From Niabella pedocola (lineage in GTDB: Bacteria; Bacteroidota; Bacteroidia; Chitinophagales; Chitinophagaceae), in NCBI RefSeq assembly GCF_021044425.1, contig NZ_JAJNEC010000005.1, positions 496,001-560,000 of the forward strand: a stretch of 64,000 nucleotides of DNA, read 5' to 3'. Every line of letters begins with the position of its first letter. The stretch's first letter is position 1. Shown here one piece after another: positions 52,175-62,177 of this stretch. The notes under the pieces were generated by a model. It ran no database searches and was not told the origin of the DNA. It saw only the letters and a program-made list of their open reading frames with translations. Made by a program: the position numbers and the translations under genes.

Positions 52175-52209
52175 CAGCGCAGGCCCCGGAAAACACCGGG
52201 GCCTGCTGT
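52175..52209 (-). terminator. GC-rich hairpin after the second GH2 gene
   Basis: 11-bp perfect stem GCAGGCCCCGG (52179-52189) with CCGGGGCCTGC (52196-52206), extended by flanking ACAGC/GCTGT pairing, 27 bases after the GH2 stop. There is no long T tract on the minus strand, but position and strength suggest a transcription end for the 62-52 kb unit. Confidence 0.7.
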
Positions 52210-52235
52210 ATATATTCCTTTAAATCAGCGGGCGT

Positions 52236-54641
52236 TTACTTTACCCATACCCGGACCGAAGCCGGCTTCAGTCCGGGCGATGTTACAGTAATAAGGGCCG
52301 TGCCCTTTTTCAGTCCTTTCAATATTGCCAGCCCCAAACCATTGTATACCCGGTGCTGATTGGTTTGAAAGGAGCGCAACTCCGCCTGGTAGCCATTGTC
52401 CATCGCCACCACTGTTGCAACGGCTGTACCGGCCACCCGTACTTCATCCTGTGCATCCGGAACCAGGTTTCCGTTGTTATCCAATACGCGGATGGTTATA
52501 AATGCGCGATCGTCTTTATTGAGCTGCAACCCCTGGTTTTCTATTTCCAATGCGATCTGAGCCGGAGCACCAGCGGTACGAACGGCACGTTCCAGAACGG
52601 TTTTCCCGTTCTTCCGTGATATCACTTTCAATTCCCCGGGTTCAAATGGTACCCGCCAAAGCACATGGAAGGCCGTATCGCTCTTGTGTTGTATACCCAG
52701 GGAACGGCCGTTCAGAAACAACTCCGCCTCATCGGCCTGGCTATAATACACTTTTACATCAACCGTTTGCCCCGCTTTCCAGTTCCAGTGCGGAGCCATA
52801 TGCAGTACCGGCTTGCTGGTCCACTCGCTCTGGTACATATAGTATACATCTTTGGGAAAACCAGCCAGGTCCACAATACCATAATAAGCGCTTCTTGCGG
52901 GGTAGGGATACGGTACCGGCTCCCCCAGGAAATCAAACCCCGACCAAACAAACAGGCCGGATAGATAATCGTGCTTTTTTATAATGCGCCAGGTTTGTTC
53001 GTGTGTAGATCCCCAGTAAGCTGCTACATTGTCGTAGGCCGAAACCGTATAATCCGCGTTTCCATTTTCAACAAATTTAAATTTTGAACCGGAGGGCCAG
53101 AGCCGCAGCGAATCGGCCGGTCCGTCATAATGCCCGCGGGTAGCCAGACCGGATACATTTTCGGTGGCAATGAATTTTTCGCCGGGATAGTTTTTTGGAA
53201 AATCCTCATAGGCTTCGATGTGATAATTTAATCCCACCACATCCAGGGCCTTTGACTGGTAAATAAAATTTTTATCCGGCCTGTTCTCACTCAGGGCACA
53301 GGTAACCGGCCGGGTGGTATCCAGCGCCTTTACAATATGCACTAATTCTTTTGCCAGCGCGATACCCGTTGAATCAAACTGCTCCCGTATTTCGTTACCG
53401 ATGCTCCACATAAACACGCTTGGATGATTGCGATCGCGTTTTACCATATGCTCCAGATCCCGCCGGTGCCATTCCGGGAAATCGCTGTAATAATCATACT
53501 TGTTCTTCTTCTTTGCCCACATGTCAAAAGATTCATCCATTACCAGGAAACCCATTTCATCACAGAGGTCCAGGAACTGCGGATCCGGCGGGTTGTGCGC
53601 GGTACGGATCGCATTCACTCCCATCTCCTGCATCATGCGCAGCTGCCGGCGCGCCGCCGACCGGTTAAAGGCTGCACCCAGTGCACCCAGATCATGATGC
53701 ATGCATACTCCCTTTATTTTTAAAGGAATACCGTTCAATGAAAAACCCTTTTGCGCGTCAAACGAAAAATAGCGTACGCCGAAAGCGGTGGCCCACTCAT
53801 CTGTTTGCCGCAGGCCATCAAAGATTTTAAACACTGCTTGATACAGTTTGGGTGTTGCTACCGCCCATAATGCAGGATCCTTCAATATTGTTTTAAAACG
53901 GAAACCGCCGGTTGCGGCCTCCGGTACACCATCAAGCAGGGCAACCTGCCTGCCGGAGGGATCCACGAGCGTACAGGTCACTTTTACATTTGCTTTCCGG
54001 GTTGCAAGATTTAAAACTTCGGATGTGGCATTGAATTCCATCTGCCCCCTGGCATTCCGGGTAGTATACACAAAAGTGCCCCAACGTTCAAAGGCTATTT
54101 TTTCGGTGATCACCAGCCGGGTATCCCTGTAAATCCCCGATCCTGTATACCATCTGGAATTGGGCTGGCGACTGTTATCGACTCTTACAGCAATGGTATT
54201 TTTTTGGCGGCCCCGCCGGATATAAGGAGTCAGATCATAATCAAAGGAAGTATACCCATACGGCCATTTGCCAAGATAGTGATCATTGATCCACACTTCG
54301 GCATCTCGGTAAACGCCGTCAAATTCTATACGGATATGCTTCCCAACCGTACCACCGTCCAGCGTAAACGTTTTCCGGTACCACCCCGTTCCTCCGGGCA
54401 ATGCTCCACCGGCATTACCTGCGGGATGGGTGGAATCGAACCCGCCTTCTATGCTCCAGTCGTGGGGAAGGTCCAGCTGCCGCCATCCTTTGTCATCAAA
54501 TGCATTGTCCTTCCAGGAGGTGGCATCACCTAAACGGAAACGCCATCCCTTGTTAAAATCGATCACCCTGCGGGGATGCTGCTGAGCCATTGCTACCCCG
54601 GCCAATAACAAACAAATACTTAGTTGTAATAAATACTTCAT
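52236..54641 (-). CDS. GH2 beta-galactosidase-like enzyme, copy 2
   Basis: 801 residues from the ATG at 54641. Signal peptide MKYLLQLSICLLLAGVAMAQ. Sugar-binding jelly-roll (FNKGWRFRLGD, LPHDWSIEGGFDSTHPAGNAGG, GTGWYRKTF), Ig-like domain, TIM barrel with NAIRTAHNPPDPQFLDLCDEMGFLVMDE, acid/base Glu417 in WSIGNEIRE and nucleophile-type Glu494 in FIATENVSG. DUF4982-like and a second GH2 C-terminal domain follow (TSKPVLHMAPHWNW, LDNNGNLVPDAQDEV). Beta-galactosidase or beta-glucuronidase specificity cannot be fixed. It follows the propeller gene by 35 bases and ends the operon. Confidence 0.93.
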   Translation of the reverse strand: MKYLLQLSICLLLAGVAMAQQHPRRVIDFNKGWRFRLGDATSWKDNAFDDKGWRQLDLPHDWSIEGGFDSTHPAGNAGGALPGGTGWYRKTFTLDGGTVGKHIRIEFDGVYRDAEVWINDHYLGKWPYGYTSFDYDLTPYIRRGRQKNTIAVRVDNSRQPNSRWYTGSGIYRDTRLVITEKIAFERWGTFVYTTRNARGQMEFNATSEVLNLATRKANVKVTCTLVDPSGRQVALLDGVPEAATGGFRFKTILKDPALWAVATPKLYQAVFKIFDGLRQTDEWATAFGVRYFSFDAQKGFSLNGIPLKIKGVCMHHDLGALGAAFNRSAARRQLRMMQEMGVNAIRTAHNPPDPQFLDLCDEMGFLVMDESFDMWAKKKNKYDYYSDFPEWHRRDLEHMVKRDRNHPSVFMWSIGNEIREQFDSTGIALAKELVHIVKALDTTRPVTCALSENRPDKNFIYQSKALDVVGLNYHIEAYEDFPKNYPGEKFIATENVSGLATRGHYDGPADSLRLWPSGSKFKFVENGNADYTVSAYDNVAAYWGSTHEQTWRIIKKHDYLSGLFVWSGFDFLGEPVPYPYPARSAYYGIVDLAGFPKDVYYMYQSEWTSKPVLHMAPHWNWKAGQTVDVKVYYSQADEAELFLNGRSLGIQHKSDTAFHVLWRVPFEPGELKVISRKNGKTVLERAVRTAGAPAQIALEIENQGLQLNKDDRAFITIRVLDNNGNLVPDAQDEVRVAGTAVATVVAMDNGYQAELRSFQTNQHRVYNGLGLAILKGLKKGTALITVTSPGLKPASVRVWVK

Positions 54642-54676
54642 TGCTTCTCTGAATAAACCTGTGCGGTTTGCAACAC

Positions 54677-55780
54677 TCACCGGTTTGTAAAATGTATCGT
54701 GCTTTTCCCTTTATCCACCGATGTAGCCACCGCAATCCCCCGCTGGTATTTATCGTTTACCGCGCAGTAAAAATGATAGACCACTCCCTTGTATGTTACC
54801 ACACAGGGTTTGTGTGCATATTTCTGATCAAAAGGTTCCGAAGAACGGATCAGGTCATCCCCTTCCCAATCGGTCCAGTTCACCAGGTCGTACGAACAGG
54901 CAAAGCGGTTAAAGGTTTCATTCTTCCGGTCTTCCCAGAATGCGCCAAAATAAAACATTACCCAAAGATTATCCATTTTCTGTAACACTCCGTCACCGGT
55001 AATCCCTATGCGATGATGTACCACGGGATCGGGCTGGTAGCGTTTCCAGTGTACCATATCGTTCGACACTGCCATGCCGATGCGTTCAAACCAGCGCCAT
55101 TTGGGCGTATTCCGACTGGTGTCGCCATTGGCATTGTAGTACATCACAAAGGGATAGCCCAGCGTCTTTTTTTTATCCCATATCACGGAGCTCTTATACA
55201 GTTTTTTATTCTCCCACCAGCGTACATCCGGGTCGGTAGCTTTCAACACCGGCTGGTTCAGCGTACGCCATTCATGCGGGGCTGCCACATCACCCGGCGT
55301 ATACGCCATACCCACAGACAGTAATCCGGCTTCATAGCCCGGAGTATGTCCGCCGATATAGCTCATCCAATAATTGCCATTGTACTTTTCTGCACGATAA
55401 CTTCCGCCCCAGGCAGGATCAATCAACGACACATAACCTGCTTTCTGATAGCCATCCCACCTTAATGAGTCACCTGCTTTGGACAACATTTTTCCCAGGG
55501 TTGTCCAGTGTAGCAGGTCGCTGCTTTGCGCCAGCCAGGTCTCGTACCCATCGCCATCAAACTCGATATAGGACATATACCATTTTCCGTTTTTGCGAAA
55601 CACGGTAGGACAGTCCAGCTTTTTTGACGCACTGCCCGGAGCCAGTACCAACCCATACTTGTAGGGTGTTTTTACGGTTTCATATACTTTTTGCATTACG
55701 GCCTGCGGCACTTCTTTTTTTTGGGCGCCGGCGGCATAGCTTAATAAGAAACATCCAATCAATAGAAATGCTTTCATCAT
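54677..55780 (-). CDS. Secreted five-bladed beta-propeller glycosidase, GH43/GH117/GH137-like
   Basis: 367 residues, signal peptide MMKAFLLIGCFLLSYAAGAQ. Propeller repeats: LDCPTVFRKNGKWYMSYIEFDGDGYETWLAQSSDLLHW, SLIDPAWGGSYRAEKYNGNYWMSYIGG, YPFVMYYNANGD, GDGVLQKMDNLWVMFYFG, KPCVVTYKGVVYHFYCAV. Candidate acidic catalytic residues are Asp56 (LDCPT), Asp in LIDPAWG and Glu in WFERIG. The family is unclear; a five-bladed propeller in an RG-II locus would fit a beta-L-arabinofuranosidase or galactosidase (inference). The start overlaps the GH78 stop by 4 bases. Confidence 0.7.
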   Translation of the reverse strand: MMKAFLLIGCFLLSYAAGAQKKEVPQAVMQKVYETVKTPYKYGLVLAPGSASKKLDCPTVFRKNGKWYMSYIEFDGDGYETWLAQSSDLLHWTTLGKMLSKAGDSLRWDGYQKAGYVSLIDPAWGGSYRAEKYNGNYWMSYIGGHTPGYEAGLLSVGMAYTPGDVAAPHEWRTLNQPVLKATDPDVRWWENKKLYKSSVIWDKKKTLGYPFVMYYNANGDTSRNTPKWRWFERIGMAVSNDMVHWKRYQPDPVVHHRIGITGDGVLQKMDNLWVMFYFGAFWEDRKNETFNRFACSYDLVNWTDWEGDDLIRSSEPFDQKYAHKPCVVTYKGVVYHFYCAVNDKYQRGIAVATSVDKGKSTIHFTNR

Positions 55781-58464
55781 TTTTTCTTTGCGGTAAAGCT
55801 GTAGCTGCCCGATCCTGTTTTTACGGGCGCTTTATCATATTCCTGCGGAAAATAAACCGTAGCCGTGGCATTGGCCGGGATGACCACATTGATCGTAAGT
55901 TGATCGCCATCCTTCTGCCAGCGCGCCTTTATCAACCCGCGTACAGAATGATAGCTGGCTTCGGCGTGGTCAATGGCCCCTACCGGATGCGGTTTTATTT
56001 CAATGTCTTTAAACCCAACGGAACCCGCTGCCTGCCGGATGCCGCAGAGGCCGGAATAGAACCATTCCATCAGGTGCCCCAGCATAAAGTGATTATTGGA
56101 TACCGAAGACAAGGCCGCCCAGGATTCGGTAAGCGCGGTGGCACCCTGGGCCAGCTGGTAGCCATATCCCGGAACATCGTTGCGGTTGTTCATATCATAG
56201 ATCACATCGCTGTAGCCGGCATCTTCCAGGGCACGCAATACATACCGGTAGCCCACATCGCCCCCCGTAAGTGCATTATTCCGGCTGCGGATATCCTTTA
56301 CCAGGTTTTGTACCACGGCATCCCGGTATTCCGGTTCCACCAGGTTCATGTACAGCGCCATGGCATTGGCCGCCTGGCTGCCGGTGGCATATTGTTTGGT
56401 TTGCCGGTTAAAGAATTTTTCATTAAAGGCGGTCTTCACTTCGCCGGCCCAATTGTCAAACAACGGCGCATCCGTATCCATTCCCAGCAATGCCGCCACT
56501 TTGGAAAGGATGGTGAGGTTATAATAATAGGTGGCGGTGGCCGTAACACCCATCGGCGTCAGCTGCGAAACACCGGGATGCGCCGGGCCAATATCGTACC
56601 AGTCGCTGAGCCCGAATTCGAGAATGTGATTTTTAGATTTCGCTTTTAAGTAGGAAACATATTTTTTCATCATGGGATATGCCTCCTTCAGCAAGGCAGT
56701 ATCTCCATACCATTGGAAGGCATACCAGGTAAAAATGATACCCGCGCTGCCCCATTCCGGAGAATCACGAAAGCCGCCATCAAAGTGTACATACTCAGGC
56801 GCAATATCCGGGATCAGCCCTTCTGCTGTTTGGGCATGGATCATATCCCTTACCACTTTTTTACAAAGTGCTGCAATATCATAATTGTATTGTACGGAGC
56901 TGCCCATCAGGTGCGTTTCTTCCAGCCAGCCCAGTTTTTCGCGGTGCGGACAATCGGTAAATACGCTTACCATATTGCTGCGGATCGCCCAGCGGATCAG
57001 GTCGCTTGTTTTATTGAACAACGTGTTGGAACTGCTGAATGCGCCGATCTCCGGAGCGCTGTTACGGATGTGCAATCCTTTCAGCTCCTTTATTACCGGC
57101 AGCCCGGCGGTATTCTCCCCTGGTGTGGCCCCTTCCACCTGCACATAACGGAACCCATAGTAGGTAAAGCGGGGTTGCCATTCCTCCACACCATCACCTT
57201 TAAGCACATAGGTATAAATATGCGGCGACCCGGTGGCTTTTTGATTTGCAGTACCGTCTTTATTGACCAGCTCTGCCGGCCGCAGCCGGATGGTGTCGCC
57301 TTTTTTACCGGTAACTTTTATTGCCGGGATGCCCGAAAAATTCTGTCCCAGGTCATAAACGCAGGTATCTGCTGCTATTTGCTTTTGAGCAACCGGCAGC
57401 AAGGTTTGCAGGATCCGCACCGGTTCTGCCGGCTGGGCCTGTAGCTGTGGCGGACCGCTGGTTACCACGGCTTCCGTCCAGTCTGCATCGTTAAACTGCG
57501 AACGGTTCCAGCCGGCCTGTTCCCGGTTGGCATCATAATCTTCCCCGCCATAGATACTGGAAAAATAGATAGGCGATTCCGCGGTTTTCCAGCTATTGTC
57601 GGAAACAACAATCGCTGAGGAGCCATCCTTATATTCGATCAGTAATTTGGCGATCATCTTCGGGAAGCCGTACGCTCCCGTCAGCTTCCGGTAACGTTCC
57701 CCGGGAATATAGTAAAACCCATTTCCCAGCATCACACCTACTGCGTTCTCCCCGTTTTGTAACTGGGCGGTAATATCGAAGGTTACATACTGTGCATGTT
57801 TCGCATATTGTGTCCACCCCGGGTCCAGGAAATGATCTCCCGTTTTTTTGCCATTCACATACATTTCAAAATGTCCCAATCCACTGATAAACGCGGTAGC
57901 CTGTTTTACCGGTTTGGTTACGCTGAAACGTTTACGCAACAATGGTAATACATCCGGACGCTTACCCCAGGTCTTTTTGCCATTGCCATGTGCAAAGGGC
58001 ACAATGATGCCGGAGTCGGCCACCACTTCGCGGGCGATCCACCGGGCGTTCGACCAGTCTGCAATATCCAGCAACCCCATCTGCCACTGTGCGGGTTCGC
58101 TGAAGGCCGCAGGCCGTCCGTTTGCATCCCAGGTCATCACTTTCCAGTAGTATTTTTTACCGGAGATCAGTGGCTTACCCGCGTAGCGGATCTGGATGGA
58201 AGCATCGGAATATACCTTCCGCGAATCCCATACATTACCCCTGTTTTTTTTCAGCAGCAACGGGTCATCGGCTACCAAAATGCGATAGGCCGACTGTGCC
58301 GCATTTTGCCGGGCACTTTGCAACTCCCAGCTGAACCGGGGATGCGGATCCTCCACGCCCAGCGGGTTCTGCAGGTATTCGCAACGCAGGTATCCCGCCG
58401 TTAGCTGGGCCTTACCCAAAAAACTGATCAGAAGAAGCCAACCAAAAACAAACCATTTTTTCAT
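55777..58464 (-). CDS. GH78 alpha-L-rhamnosidase, copy 2
   Basis: 895 residues, signal peptide MKKWFVFGWLLLISFLGKAQ. Canonical GH78: N-terminal LRCEYLQNPLGVEDPHPRFSW, carbohydrate-binding jelly-roll (GLGHFEMYVNGKKTGDHFLDPGWTQY), DLGQNFSGIPAIKV at 371-384, catalytic-barrel motif TDCPHREKLGWLEETHLMG at 503-521 with acid-type Glu509, and AEGLIPDIAPEY at 547-558. Unlike copy 1 it keeps the canonical DCPHREKLGW, so the two probably act on different rhamnosyl linkages. Placed 12 bases after the malectin GH2 stop and coupled to the propeller gene by a 4-base overlap. Confidence 0.95.
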   Translation of the reverse strand: MKKWFVFGWLLLISFLGKAQLTAGYLRCEYLQNPLGVEDPHPRFSWELQSARQNAAQSAYRILVADDPLLLKKNRGNVWDSRKVYSDASIQIRYAGKPLISGKKYYWKVMTWDANGRPAAFSEPAQWQMGLLDIADWSNARWIAREVVADSGIIVPFAHGNGKKTWGKRPDVLPLLRKRFSVTKPVKQATAFISGLGHFEMYVNGKKTGDHFLDPGWTQYAKHAQYVTFDITAQLQNGENAVGVMLGNGFYYIPGERYRKLTGAYGFPKMIAKLLIEYKDGSSAIVVSDNSWKTAESPIYFSSIYGGEDYDANREQAGWNRSQFNDADWTEAVVTSGPPQLQAQPAEPVRILQTLLPVAQKQIAADTCVYDLGQNFSGIPAIKVTGKKGDTIRLRPAELVNKDGTANQKATGSPHIYTYVLKGDGVEEWQPRFTYYGFRYVQVEGATPGENTAGLPVIKELKGLHIRNSAPEIGAFSSSNTLFNKTSDLIRWAIRSNMVSVFTDCPHREKLGWLEETHLMGSSVQYNYDIAALCKKVVRDMIHAQTAEGLIPDIAPEYVHFDGGFRDSPEWGSAGIIFTWYAFQWYGDTALLKEAYPMMKKYVSYLKAKSKNHILEFGLSDWYDIGPAHPGVSQLTPMGVTATATYYYNLTILSKVAALLGMDTDAPLFDNWAGEVKTAFNEKFFNRQTKQYATGSQAANAMALYMNLVEPEYRDAVVQNLVKDIRSRNNALTGGDVGYRYVLRALEDAGYSDVIYDMNNRNDVPGYGYQLAQGATALTESWAALSSVSNNHFMLGHLMEWFYSGLCGIRQAAGSVGFKDIEIKPHPVGAIDHAEASYHSVRGLIKARWQKDGDQLTINVVIPANATATVYFPQEYDKAPVKTGSGSYSFTAKKK

Positions 58465-58476
58465 ACGTCAATCGTT

Positions 58477-61400
58477 TTACTGAATGTCAATGCCGGATAC
58501 CAAAAGCCCCTTTGCGTTTTTTAATGAGAGCCGCACGGTATAGTGCCCGGCATTGATCATGCTCCCGGTAGTTACCGTGGCCAGATTCCATTTGCCGGAC
58601 CGGGTAAATTTAAGCGGAATCTGCTGTTCCACCATCCTGTTGCCTCCTGCATCATGGAGCACCAGGGTTGCTTCGTTTGCTTTGTTGTTGGGTTCATAAT
58701 ATTTTACCGTAATGTTATACCGGTCCGCCACGCCTGTTTTTACCGTCCACTCAATAAAGGTTTCCGCATCTGTGTCAACAACCGACCTTGGCGCCCCGGC
58801 AATCACTTCCGTACGAACGCCACCACCGTATTGCGCATCGGCAGCTTTGTAGGATGTTACCGGTTTCAGATCGAAGGCCGGCTGCATATTCACCGAAGGG
58901 GTAACCGCCACCAGCAGGTCAGTTGTTTGCGGCAGCATGGTAATGGTTCCAGCCACAACCCGTTTTTTGTAAACCCGGTAAACGTTTCCTCCCTGCTCAT
59001 CCGTGATCATTTCGGTGCCCGTTACCTCAAAATCCCTGAGCAGTAACGTATCCGGGGCGTCACCGGCAATGGCTACATACACATCAGAGGCCAGCTGCAC
59101 CCGGAACGACAGCGCAACGCCGGTGTTGCGGCGCGCCCGTATCCAGTCTGCACCAAACAGGTCCGGCGGCAGCCGGCTGATCTGAACAGCCTCACCGGTA
59201 AAAGGACGATCACCGATATCCAGCCAGGATACCGACGCCGCCTCTTTTCCATGGATTGCTGTTATATTTTCAAAAGCCGGTGCCGCGGTAACGCCTTGTT
59301 TTTTTGTAGCAACAGCGATGGCTGCTATCAGTGCCTCGCCGGCGGCCGTATGCGGGAAGGATATTTCCAGAAGCCCCTTTGTTACCGTAACGGGAATGAC
59401 TTTTTTAAGTGCCCCGTTGGTACCGGCCTCCTTCCAGATATCCAGGTTGTGCAATACGGTTTGACCGTTGAATGCCACATCAAACAACCGCATACCGGTA
59501 GCATCCAAACCACCGCCAACGCCCAGCCAGGGTTCTGCAAAATAGAGCTCTACCTGGTAGGTTCCGTTGGGCAACGGGAACGTATAGCGCAGGTCCTGCC
59601 TTCCGTAGCGGAATGCCTGAAACAGCGGCCAGTCGCGCGTTCCCCTGACAGGAGCAAAAGTCCGGCGCTGACTGGCAAACGCAGCCGGCATCCCCGGGAA
59701 CCGATCGGCCCAGGAGGCGGTACCCCGAAAAACTGTTTGCGGTTTAAGGTTGATCATTTTCCGCTGGACCTCCGATGGCATTGCCTTGTCGGCCTTCCAG
59801 GTGTTTCCGTGGCTATCCGTATACTCCGGACCGCCACAATTGATGCGGTAGATATAATGATATCCCGCAGCGGGCTTTGTATCCGCCGCCGTACCCGTAA
59901 ATAATTGTTCAAAATGCGGTGCCTCCGGCAAATGGTATAGCACCATTGTATCCCTTGCAACCGGCTTGCCACCCACAAATCCCACTGCGTATAAAACATT
60001 GTACCGGATATCTGCGCCATCCCACTGAAAGTGGAAACCCCGGCCCCTGCTTTTTTGCCGTCCCAGTGGTACTGCTGCCACATCATTGTACAATGCCACT
60101 TCCTCACAATTGGAATACACGCAGATCGAATCTTTCAAACCCGGTTTCATCCAGCGGTTGGGCCAGGTATGCGAAGCGATATATACCATTGGGCCAGCGG
60201 TTGCAGGAACATAGTTGGCGCGGTACATATAATATACATCTGCGGGTTCTTCCCAGGGTGTCAGCATGCCTTTATAATTGACCGGTCCAATGCGGTCCAG
60301 GGCGCGGTAGCCTTCTCCTCCCTGCACCCGGCCGGGATTATCGTGCGATGCCAGTAGCCAGAAAAAATGTCCCGCCGTACTGTCTTTTACCTGTTCCGCC
60401 AGGCGCAGTTTCTTTTCCATCAGCAAGGTCATGCGGTCTTCGCTATAAGCTCCGTCCTGTACAAAGCCGCCTTCTGTATGCAGGTCCAGCATCCGCCAGG
60501 CGCCGTACTCGCCTACCAGTACCTGTTTTTTTAAATCATCGCCATAGGCATCCGGATCTCCACCATAAGTACCCGTCCAGTTCTGCGGTACATCCCAGTC
60601 CGTGCCCTTGCCACCATTGCAGGTGGTTACCAATCGTTCTTTTGAAGCCGTTGGGTCCAGGCTGCGGATAAGCTCCGTACATTCCTTTGCAAAATCCTCC
60701 GGCAGTTTGCTTTCATTCTGAATGCCCCAGAGGATCAGGGACGGATCATTGCGGCGCTCAATCACCCATTCGCGCAGCAGTGTTTTAAACCGTTGGCGGA
60801 ATGCAGGCGTATCATACCAGATATGCGCCGATAGCTGCGACCACCATAAGATCCCTTTCTGATTAAACAGGGTTCCATACAACAGATTGTGCGGCTGGTG
60901 GGCATCGCGGAAGGCATTAAAACCTGCGGCCTGCAGCCATTTTACGCGGGCAATTACCTGTTCCTCGGAAAACGCATGGCTCTGTCCCAGCAGATGTTCA
61001 TACTCTGCAATACCGTTGATCAGCAACGGCCTTCCGTTTAAAAAGAACCGGTGTGTATCGGAATCCCAGAAAATAGTGCGGAATCCAACGCTGGTAGTAA
61101 CACGGTCCGCTTCCTTTCCATTTATTGTAACAATGGTTTCCAGCTTGTAGAGATAGGGCTGCTCCACCGACCATCGCACCGGGTTGGTGACTGCTAAAAC
61201 CGGTTGTGTGAACGTGAGGGAATCATCTTTCTTTAAACGTACGGTTTGTTGCGTTCCTGCCGCAATGCGGCCCGCCGCATCCCTGAGCCGGGTAACCAGT
61301 TGCACTGCCGGTTCCCCGTTCCCGCTGTTTTGCAGGGTAATATTTACATGCAACAGCGATCGTTGATCCTGCACATCAGCCCAGGTATGCACGCCAAAAG

Positions 61401-61995
61401 CGGGCACATGCACCGCATTGGTTGTAATCAGCCGTACGGGACGGAAGATCCCCGTAGGTTGCGATCCTTCCGAAAAACCCCGTTCCTCACTGCATCCGCC
61501 GCATACCCAGGGCAGGTCCTGTATGTTTGCCGGGTGCTCCGCCATTACTGCAAGATCGTTCCCGCTCCCGCTATGCACGACATCCGTTACATCCAGTGTA
61601 AAAGAAGTGCGTCCGCCCGCATGGCTGCCTGCTTTCTTTCCGTTTATCCAAACCGTTGCATAAGCACCCACCCCTTCAAAAAAAAGGAAGTAGCGTTTGC
61701 CCGCCTGCCTATGCACTGTAAACTTTCGCTTATACCAGGCCGTACCATGCAGGTTTCCGTGGAGCAGCCTCCGGTATCCGTAATAGTCATCCCAATTATG
61801 CGGAACCGTAACCGGCTTCCATTGAGCGGTATTATAGGCAGGTTGTTCAAACCCGGTATACATTCCGGTGTTGGGTCCGGCAACGGATACCCAGTTATCA
61901 TTTAAAGATACCGTATCGCGCAACGGCTGTGCCACTGATCCCAATGTCAACAATAACAATCCGGTCATCAAAAAGGACAGCAGTGCCGTACGCAT
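58477..61995 (-). CDS. GH2 glycosidase with malectin-like and C-terminal carbohydrate-binding domains
   Basis: 1172 residues from the ATG at 61995, which gives the ordinary signal peptide MRTALLSFLMTGLLLLTLGSVAQ. An in-frame ATG at 62085 adds 30 residues and lies exactly 52 bases from the operator pair, so it cannot be excluded. Order: GH2 jelly-roll (VTVPHNWDDYYGYRRL), Ig-like domain, TIM barrel with acid/base Glu428 (GIQNESKL) and nucleophile-type Glu496 (VLVGEYGAW), a malectin-like domain about 765-930 (YRINCGGPEYTDSHGNTWKAD, YQVELYFAEPWLGVGGG), and a C-terminal binding module (YNITVKYYEPNNKANEATLVL). First gene of the 62-52 kb operon. Confidence 0.92.
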   Translation of the reverse strand: MRTALLSFLMTGLLLLTLGSVAQPLRDTVSLNDNWVSVAGPNTGMYTGFEQPAYNTAQWKPVTVPHNWDDYYGYRRLLHGNLHGTAWYKRKFTVHRQAGKRYFLFFEGVGAYATVWINGKKAGSHAGGRTSFTLDVTDVVHSGSGNDLAVMAEHPANIQDLPWVCGGCSEERGFSEGSQPTGIFRPVRLITTNAVHVPAFGVHTWADVQDQRSLLHVNITLQNSGNGEPAVQLVTRLRDAAGRIAAGTQQTVRLKKDDSLTFTQPVLAVTNPVRWSVEQPYLYKLETIVTINGKEADRVTTSVGFRTIFWDSDTHRFFLNGRPLLINGIAEYEHLLGQSHAFSEEQVIARVKWLQAAGFNAFRDAHQPHNLLYGTLFNQKGILWWSQLSAHIWYDTPAFRQRFKTLLREWVIERRNDPSLILWGIQNESKLPEDFAKECTELIRSLDPTASKERLVTTCNGGKGTDWDVPQNWTGTYGGDPDAYGDDLKKQVLVGEYGAWRMLDLHTEGGFVQDGAYSEDRMTLLMEKKLRLAEQVKDSTAGHFFWLLASHDNPGRVQGGEGYRALDRIGPVNYKGMLTPWEEPADVYYMYRANYVPATAGPMVYIASHTWPNRWMKPGLKDSICVYSNCEEVALYNDVAAVPLGRQKSRGRGFHFQWDGADIRYNVLYAVGFVGGKPVARDTMVLYHLPEAPHFEQLFTGTAADTKPAAGYHYIYRINCGGPEYTDSHGNTWKADKAMPSEVQRKMINLKPQTVFRGTASWADRFPGMPAAFASQRRTFAPVRGTRDWPLFQAFRYGRQDLRYTFPLPNGTYQVELYFAEPWLGVGGGLDATGMRLFDVAFNGQTVLHNLDIWKEAGTNGALKKVIPVTVTKGLLEISFPHTAAGEALIAAIAVATKKQGVTAAPAFENITAIHGKEAASVSWLDIGDRPFTGEAVQISRLPPDLFGADWIRARRNTGVALSFRVQLASDVYVAIAGDAPDTLLLRDFEVTGTEMITDEQGGNVYRVYKKRVVAGTITMLPQTTDLLVAVTPSVNMQPAFDLKPVTSYKAADAQYGGGVRTEVIAGAPRSVVDTDAETFIEWTVKTGVADRYNITVKYYEPNNKANEATLVLHDAGGNRMVEQQIPLKFTRSGKWNLATVTTGSMINAGHYTVRLSLKNAKGLLVSGIDIQ

Positions 61996-62135
61996 AAGAG
62001 CTATTACAGTGCAACGGCATTTATGGCGCTGAACTGCGGCTGCTGTTATTATAAAAAAAATACAGGATCTTGCAATCGCTTTCATACACGGTTTCTTAAC
62101 CAACCCTAAAGATTCGCTTTTTTCCTTAGGAACGG

Positions 62136-62165
62136 CTGTAGAATTCGACTATAATGATGTAGGAT
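62136..62165 (-). promoter_or_regulatory. Operator-like direct repeat upstream of the malectin GH2 unit
   Basis: TGTAGAAT at 62137-62144 and TGTAGGAT at 62158-62165 (plus-strand reading), spaced exactly 21 bp as at 22115-22144, with GATGTAGGATTTTG identical in both places. This is the second copy of a shared regulatory site. Confidence 0.65.
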
Positions 62166-62177
62166 TTTGTTACCGTA

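Noticed and set aside
55624..56649. 341-codon plus-strand open frame opposite the propeller and GH78 genes
   Set aside because: Antisense shadow of two clear genes; no recognisable domain.
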